From: Lethocerus indicus
Taxonomy: Eukaryota > Arthropoda > Insecta > Hemiptera > Belostomatidae
Assembly (NCBI GenBank): GCA_019843655.1
Contig: JACDQD010000102.1
Location: forward strand, 1,435,501-1,499,500
Direction: 5' to 3'
DNA: 64,000 nt
This document shows, piece after piece, positions 51,418 through 59,696 of the stretch. The notes under the pieces are model-generated. The model did no database searches. It saw only the letters and a program-made list of their open reading frames with translations, and had not been told where the DNA came from. How positions within the stretch are numbered: the first letter of the stretch is position 1; every line of letters begins with the position of its first letter. The position numbers and the translations under genes were made by a program.

Positions 51418-52824
51418 TATTGTAATATCCTGAGTACATATGTTGAACTCTGGTACTATGAACAGCAGAATATCCGACCATTGTGTATAACAATGGTATA
51501 TAAATTTGAATGATATTAATGGACATTATTTTCGCTTAGTTTCCATTCAATGAACGGCCGGAACGCCGCCAGAATTCGAAAAAATTAGTATCGTGAGAAT
51601 TCCTATTCAACAATTAATTAACAAGTCAATAATTTAGTTCTGTATATTAACTGATACCTTAGGTACTTGAACTATAATATATAAATCCTCGTATTATATA
51701 TGTCAGAAAATATTTTCATCGTCGTTTCCAAGAAGAGTGGAAGATATTCCGCTTTTACAGAAATACTCGTTTCAAGGTAGTGTTCGAAATTGAAGCCTTT
51801 TTTCCCGTAGAAAGGGCGTATTTTGCAGCAGGTTTCACTGACTGGGGAGAGATCTGCCCGGCCCCCCGAGAGCGGCATCCCCGCGACCCGCCTGCATTTT
51901 TTACGGCGCTCTGGTAATGCATTGTTGAATAAAACAGGAGGCCCCGCCAGCCGAGAGTGGCCCCTTGTCCGCTCCCTCTCCCGCTCCCCGGTCTCCCCCT
52001 CGGCTTTCCTCGATAGTAAATAATGAAGCGGTTAAATCGCAACAACGGACCCTCAGCCGCCCTTCTCACCGCCGTGTAATCTTCCCTCCTGCCGCAGAGT
52101 TTTCCCTCTAGCGTGTATTCATATTTAAACGAGAGTCATTCCTTCCCCCGCCCGCTCCCCCTATCCCCCCTAGATGGGAAAAGAAAAACTGGATTAAAAA
52201 CATCATTTATGAAAAATACATATCGGAACTCTCAACATTAGAGAATTTCGAAACTACATTATTCGTACCGTTGACTCTCTATTCCTTTAATTATATATCT
52301 CCGACAATTCGTGTACGGGAAAAGAGAGTTTAATTTTTCGGGTTTCGCATAATGAGTTTAGTTATCGGCGTGTAGTTGGGTGTTCGATCCGTCTCCCTCG
52401 AGGTCGGCATTAAATCGACGTCGGTTTTCATTAGCCGACGTCGCGGAGTGGTGCGTGCGCGATCCGGGCAAGCGGGCGGTGGCGCGTCCGTGCGACAGAG
52501 CGGCGGCTTCGGCTTTATCTTGTTGTGAAGTCTAACCGAGTTAGAGTACTAATCTGTAAGATGAGGCGGGGGTGGCCGGCTCGGGGCTAGTCGGTGGCGG
52601 GGGCTGGAAGAGCGGCCTCCACTTAGACACTAATCGGATCCTTAATTACGAGATGGCGAACCGCCCCCACCTCCATCCCCATCCCCATTCCCCCCACTTC
52701 ACTTAAGGGCTGGACTCAATTACATTAAGTGGACCAATGAGACTGGCCCTCTCACCCTAGTCACTGTCACCCCTCCCCCGTAGGGCTACCCGCAGTGTCT
52801 ATGTATGTATTTATATGTGTGTAA

Positions 52825-52873
<49 letters not shown>

Positions 52874-55800
52874 AATAATAACATTGCCAACTTTCGCTGC
52901 GCTTGAAACACACAAATAAGAGATTCCACGATATCACATAATTGATGTCCACAGAGCTCCTCGAGTTGAACGATCAAATTAAAATTTTAAAAGATATACA
53001 ATAAAGCGTATATTGTATAATGCAAAGCATTTATGGTCGTTAATGCGTTCATTTCACTAGGCACAATCTTGTAGAAAATATATTTTTCCGAGTTAAAGCG
53101 TGTTTTAGGAAACGAATTGGAACGCATGCAGTAGAATGTAGTCTGATGTTGAAGAGGCGGGGGATTGTGGAAGCCAAGACGAAAAAGAAGTCACTTTAAA
53201 AAGGGGGAGAAAGGTTTGCTTTAATTCTGTTTGATTTAGCATTTATACGTTACATAAGAGGGTGTCCTGGGGGGTGTGGGGCGGCGGCTGCCCTTTAAAC
53301 TGAATACTATCAATTATGGAAATCCCAGTAGAGGTGTGGGCCCGGCTCGGAGAGTGTAATTGTTGTGTGTGCCTCGGGGTTGGGTCGGGGTGGAAGGGAC
53401 GGTGGCGGAGGGGTGGGTGGGGTGTGCAAAAAACCTACCCCCGGGGGGGGGGGGGGCACACCGCTCACACAGTAATTTGCCTGATGGGAAATCCCACCCT
53501 CTCCCCTCCGACCCCCTTTTCCATTTGCAACAACAGTTAGGCTCTCCTGGCACCACCGCCACCCCTCCCTCTCACAAGGGGGGGGCCCTTTTTGCTCTCG
53601 GGAACACAAATGATCCCGCCGGGAGAGGCCCCACCCTGCCTCTGTGTGTCCCTGCCCCTGTATATATAGTACGTGTGTGTGTGTGTGTGTGGTGCACTTT
53701 TGTGTATGTTCACTCACCCCATCCCACTCTCTCTCTCTCTCCCTCTCCCTCTCCGGAACTCACCCTCCTCTTTTTTTCTACCGCTCTCTTTTCGACCCCA
53801 TCGATTTCTCGGGCCCGCCTCGATTTATAAGTCCGGCTTGTTCCCGCGGTCGGGAGGGACGGGGAAAAAAACTTCGCGGTTTTTCCTACTCCCCGAGGGA
53901 AGCCGGAGCGTTCCCCTAACTGTGTCCGAATCCGATTTCGCTCCGAGTCTTTACAAAGAGGTGTACTTCGGCTCGCCGCACATTAATCTTATTTACAATG
54001 TACGGTGATTTGTTAATAAGCGTTTTGTAACTGTATGCTGCAGAGTGGTGTACTCTGTTTACACGGATAATGGATTATTTAAACTTATATCGGATCCGGC
54101 ATTCCGTGAAATTATTTACAATCGGATAATCTCGGTGCATACCGCAAAGTGTTAGTGCCATAGCCGTTCGGCTTTCAAATCGTCCCTAATGGTTTCCCCG
54201 GCCGGTCCGCCAACCCCTGTCCTCGGGGAATGATAATTTTTGTGTAAATGTTGCCGTGTAAAAGAGCGGTTTTAACAACGGGTGGAGGGGATTGTGGCTC
54301 GGACTGGGAGAAAAAAAATGTAAAAAAAGAAGGATAAAGGGAAGCGAAGGGAGTTGGGGTGTGGGAGGGGGGAGGGGACTTGTCGAGAGCGACACACAGT
54401 CGGCTATAAAATTTGTTTACAGCTCCGGTGCCAACAATAGAGGGAGAGAGAGGAGGTTTTTTAGCCGGCAAGAGGAAGGGGGGCCCCATATGGGCAGTCA
54501 GCCCCCACTGCCCCAACAATGAGATATCGGTATTGTTAACATTCTCTTCTGAATGTTGCCGGGTGGTGATGGGTGTACCCCTGCCAACTCAGCCACCAAC
54601 GTCGACCTCGCTACGTGTGGGCGTCCCTTCGAACCTTTGTCTCTGTATCGTGTTTCTCTCCGTTTTAGCCCTCAGTCCCCTCCCTTCCAGTTTTAAATTT
54701 CACTCTTAGAAAAAATGAAATAATCTCCGTATATTAAAAAAAGAAATATATTACCGAATTTGAAAATGGAGAGAGTAGCAGCCGATTGCAAATTTGTTGT
54801 TCCTCGATTTACATTAAGATGGATATATGCGATAATCAAAATATTTTTGGTAAATTCCACCCCGAATTATACGTGCAAATCGTATAAAATAAAGCAGTGC
54901 CGCATATCCGCAATAGATGGAAATGTTGTGCCCGTCACGTCACTTTCTGAATAACATGACAGTTCTTGAGTTACTCGCAAATTCTTTCGCTCTCCGATGT
55001 TTAGGTTGGATCGTAGTGAAAGTGAGGTCTGTTTAAATCGGTCGGGAATATACCGGCATCGTCAAGCCTGGAAACAACAATGATGACGTTATCCGGCGGC
55101 GCGAGGGGAAGGAAAATAACTAAAAATCGTCGGAGAGACGCTCAATTTAACTCGGGGGGCCGCAATATCGGGGGCGGGGGGCGGAGAGGGTGGGTACCCA
55201 CGCTGCCATGAAACATGCATGGGCGACAATATTGCCAGCTAAGGCGGACGCCAGCCGTGGAGAGCTCCCTCGTTTACATAATGTTGTTTCTTTTCTATCC
55301 CGCCTTTTTCTTTCGCCTAACAGAAAACACTGCCCGGCTGAAATAAGCCTAAAGGGGAGATTCTTGCCGCTATTTTAGTCCCCCTCCAGAAAACTAGCTG
55401 ATGACTTGCCACTACAGTTTATCTTATTAGTGAAATAAACTTGCTGTTATGATTAAAAGTTCCAAGCATCCGTGGAGAGTAACGTATTTCTTGGAAATTC
55501 TCGACAGTTTGGAATATCTTCACTGTTGCGATTAATGAAGACGGACCCTGTGTCAGCGCACTGTTACTTTACGCTGCTGCGTTCGGTTAACGGGAATAAC
55601 AATGGGACACAGGTTTGATAAGAGATAACGGGCGACGAATTCAAACGGTGCCCTACTCGCCGCCAGCAACGGTATACGGCCGCCACCTTCTGTCCGACAC
55701 GCGTTTGCGTGAGCGCGTTTTATAACGCCGCTATACTTTTTTCCCGTTTTCTTTCTTTTTTATTGCTAGGCGTTTATTTTAAATTATTCGGTCCATTTGG

Positions 55801-58800
55801 GCGAGGCGCACGTCAAATGGGGGAATTGCGTGGGCCGGCCGTTTCACCGCATTTATTAACACCGCCCTCAAATTGTAATTTAATGAGAGAACCGAATCGG
55901 GGGGGGGGCGGTAATAGAAGGCCGATATAAACGCCGCCCCCCGGCCGGCGGGGCCACCGACCCGAATGTTAATTGACGTATTCCCGATTGTTTAACGCGT
56001 TGATGCGCGTCCCCGCCCCTCGGTTTTTGTACGCCCCAATGTTAATGCTCACAAAACCGTTGTCCTCACGTTTAGGATTTTTAATTTTAAAACAGGTCTC
56101 GTTGTAAAGCATTTCATCAGACTTTTTTTATACCGGATAATAATGCCAATTTATTGTAAACCGAATTCCCCTTACACTGCCGCTTCACAAACAATTATCC
56201 CTACATCCAATTATTACAGAGTAATGTAAAATATTTATATATAAATTTACCGCACACGTACTGATCGGATTACTCAAGGGTTATACGCGAATTACTTTCA
56301 AAATGGGGTAATAAATATATTTAAACGAAACAAAAACAAGAAGAAATACACAATACAAAAAGAGCCCCCGCATCTCGGACCTCGTGTTTTACACAGAGGG
56401 CCGTGTCCTCGGCAAATTGTGTGGCTCGCGTGCGCCGCGTCTCATATTTTAAACATTAAACGTGAAGTCGTCCGTGGTGGCCGGGGGAGTAATTTCGCAA
56501 ATGCTGGGGTTTGCGGCTGCGGGGGCGGACCGAGCTGAACCCCGCCGGCCACCGTTTAAAATAAAATATAAGAGAAAAGCGAGCAAAAAAAATTACAAAA
56601 ACCAAAAAAAAGAAAGAAAGAACCTCCGTGTAATACTTGTAAAACATCCGACAAATTAGATGGTATCGGAGAGTCACGCGAACGTCAATTCACGCGTTAT
56701 TACGGACGGCGGTGGTTCGAGAGAAAGTAGGAATTTTATTGTTCTCCTCTATAGCCATTATAGCTCTATGATTGGACAGTTTCGATATTTATTTTATTAC
56801 CTCCTTACTGATAATGGGGCATTTATCTCTCGGATAAAACGCGAATGAATAATTCGATGTTTGAGACTTTTATCGGTCTTTGAAATTTCCCTAGCGTCGA
56901 ACTCGCCTATTCGAACTTTAAAACTAGGTAATTGAACAGAATCAGAGCTGTTCGGAATCCACCATTCCGAAATCACTTTGCAATACTCTCGTAACTGATT
57001 TATTGAAAGGAATATTAAATATTCTTTTAACAATAAAATACCTACGATGTCACTCCTGATCCTCCCTTCTACTCCTCAGAACTTGGTTTATAATTTGTTG
57101 GGTTTTATGTGACAAATAGGTCGAAACTAATAGGCAGCGTGTTTCAACCGAACGACAGATCACAGCATCCGTGAAAAACGATTTAATCGATGTCCCCCGA
57201 AGTAGTTACATCGTCCTCCCTCCCCTGAAAGCCGTTACGGTTAATTGGTCGCGCGCTTTTACGCCCTTTGATTTACAGTTTTGATTTCGTGGCACCGGTT
57301 TTAAAAGACAACACGAAACCGGCAACAACCCCCCCCCCACCTTTTCATCGTTTATTAATTTCGAAACGGTCGGCCGGGTGGCGACACCCTAATAATGATT
57401 TACCGGTCCAATTCCCGGCTTCGGAGTTCTCCTCACCCCCATACCCCGCCCCCGCGGTCCTGAGGGGGGCGGCTCGCCCCCCGATTAATTCCGGCCTCGC
57501 GTTTCGTTGCCAATAATGGACGAGTCCGCTACCGGCGCCCCGTATCCGGTTTAATTGGATTGTGACGCGGGCCCGGTGAGCCGCCCACTCCTCGCGCCCC
57601 AATGCAAAGCCCTCAGCTTTGAACCCGGTTTATATATTTTGTGTGGCGAGGGGTCGGTTTGGGGGAGGGATGTTCGATGTTCGACGTTAGAATTAATATC
57701 GGCAATAGCGGCCGACCACTTAACTGACTGCCGGCTCGTCTCTGAACCCCGACCGTGCTGAAAGTCGCCGATATATTTATACTTTTGAAAATACGTTAAT
57801 ATTCGCGTTTATTTCCGACGCGATAATTTTTCTATATTTCTATTGGCCGCGTACAACGCCCCGAAATTAATATTTTCCAATTAGTAACGCGCTGCCGATT
57901 AAATGCATTATAGATAAATGGAATCCGACGGGATTAGTTTTAATATTCCAATTAAAAATGAAAGGGGTCGATACCGCTGAAAGTTTCCCAATTTTCATCT
58001 GTGTGTGAGTTTTAAACCCGGTCAACCCGGCCACCCTCTTAAATCTAACTCGATTACAGTCGGGATTTAATTCCGAAATTGAATTATTTCCTTTTGACGC
58101 TCCAGTCCACCCCTTTTGACTAATTCGATTCTCTCCGGGGCCGGGCCTTGATGGCCCGTAACGTTTAATCTAGTTGGCTCTCGGTCGCCTCGTAAAAAAA
58201 GTTTACCTCCCACCCCGGCCGTCGGAGGGCGAGGGTCGATTCGGCTTTATATAACCCGGAGGGTCGAAAGCGGGGCGGCGGTTTAAGAGTCCTTAGTTAG
58301 TGGGCGCTCGGCACCCCCGTCTCCGCCGCCGATGACTCAGTCACGCCCCCGCCCCCACCGGGAAGAAATATATATTGGATCGACGAATCAATTAGCGCGG
58401 ACGCTCCCGGATATTTTATTTTATTCTTCCGTACGGTTACGGGCGTAAGCCTGTAGACGTAATAGTGAATACATTAAGTGGCGTATAAAATCTCATTTGA
58501 CGCTAATTTTTATATTTAATATTTATGAGATATCGGGAGGATGTCTCTGACGTCCTCATCTGTAATTATATCCTTAGTATCGTATTTTGAGAGAATACAA
58601 TTTGGAAATAAATATTTAGAACTCAACCCGGGAAATAAAGTGTCGGAGCGGCAAGGGTGGCGGGGCGGCCTTCTTTTTCCCTCGGGGCGCGAAGATAGCG
58701 GAAGGAAATTCGCAATTGGCGCCAGTCGTTGGGGGTCGATTTGCCGGAAAAGCGGGTGGGGTGGGGGGCCGCGGACGTGAGCCGACTCCCGGATGGCGGC

Positions 58801-59655
58801 CTATTCAATATACCGGCAGGATACTCGGGCCACCCCCGCACCACAATTTAGCACCTTCGCTCCGCCTTTACTCAATCCGGCTTCTGATGCGTTCAACGTC
58901 CCGGTTCCTGTTTACCCCAGCATTAACTGTCAGTTTGTTTCGCCTGCTACGATAGTAATCTGCCCGTGTCGAAAATATGTACGGTATTATTACTACGCTT
59001 TCGTCTTGGGTCGAGTGTCCCTCCGCACTTTCGTGTTGTGGCCGAGGACAATCGAAAAAATATTATACGATGGGCGCGCCCGAAAACTTTCCCAAAAATC
59101 ACGATAAAGACGTTTAGATTTTCCCTCTAGATAAATCACTCTCTAGAATAAATCATTTATATTGATTCTAAAGCGCGGAAATAATAATATCCGGACGTTA
59201 GGAACGAGAGGACCGTTGTGAAAACAATGGCGCGAACCGGAATGTAACAGCCGGCGCTAGTTGGGAAGCGAAAAGCTTTCACGGTTTACTTAGCTCGACG
59301 AGAATTCTTGCGAAAACATTAAACAGAACAAACAGTCAACATACGTGTACCCGCATAAGGGTGCCAGTTAATAAGAGGGCGGAGAGAGGGTGCGACAGCC
59401 GCGCTCCGGTATTGTATTTACTGGGGGATGAAGCCTGCACTTACCGTGGTGGGAGGGGGTGGAACCGGTTTTAGGCGGGGGCACTAACTAAGGGCTCCGC
59501 TCTCCCCCTTTCATACCGCTCGGTCCCCCTCTTTTACCCACGGGAATTATTCAAATTCACAGGGCCAAACATTTTCGCGAATAATGCGCCCGGCTTTTAT
59601 CGTAGGTGCCTTCGACGTCAAGTTTCGGATAAGTCTATATGTATATATGTGTATA

Positions 59656-59696
<41 letters not shown>

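Noticed and set aside
53310..53830. Overlapping Pro/Gly/His-rich open frames on both strands
   Set aside because: They are composed of poly-G, GT and CT repeats. No domain.
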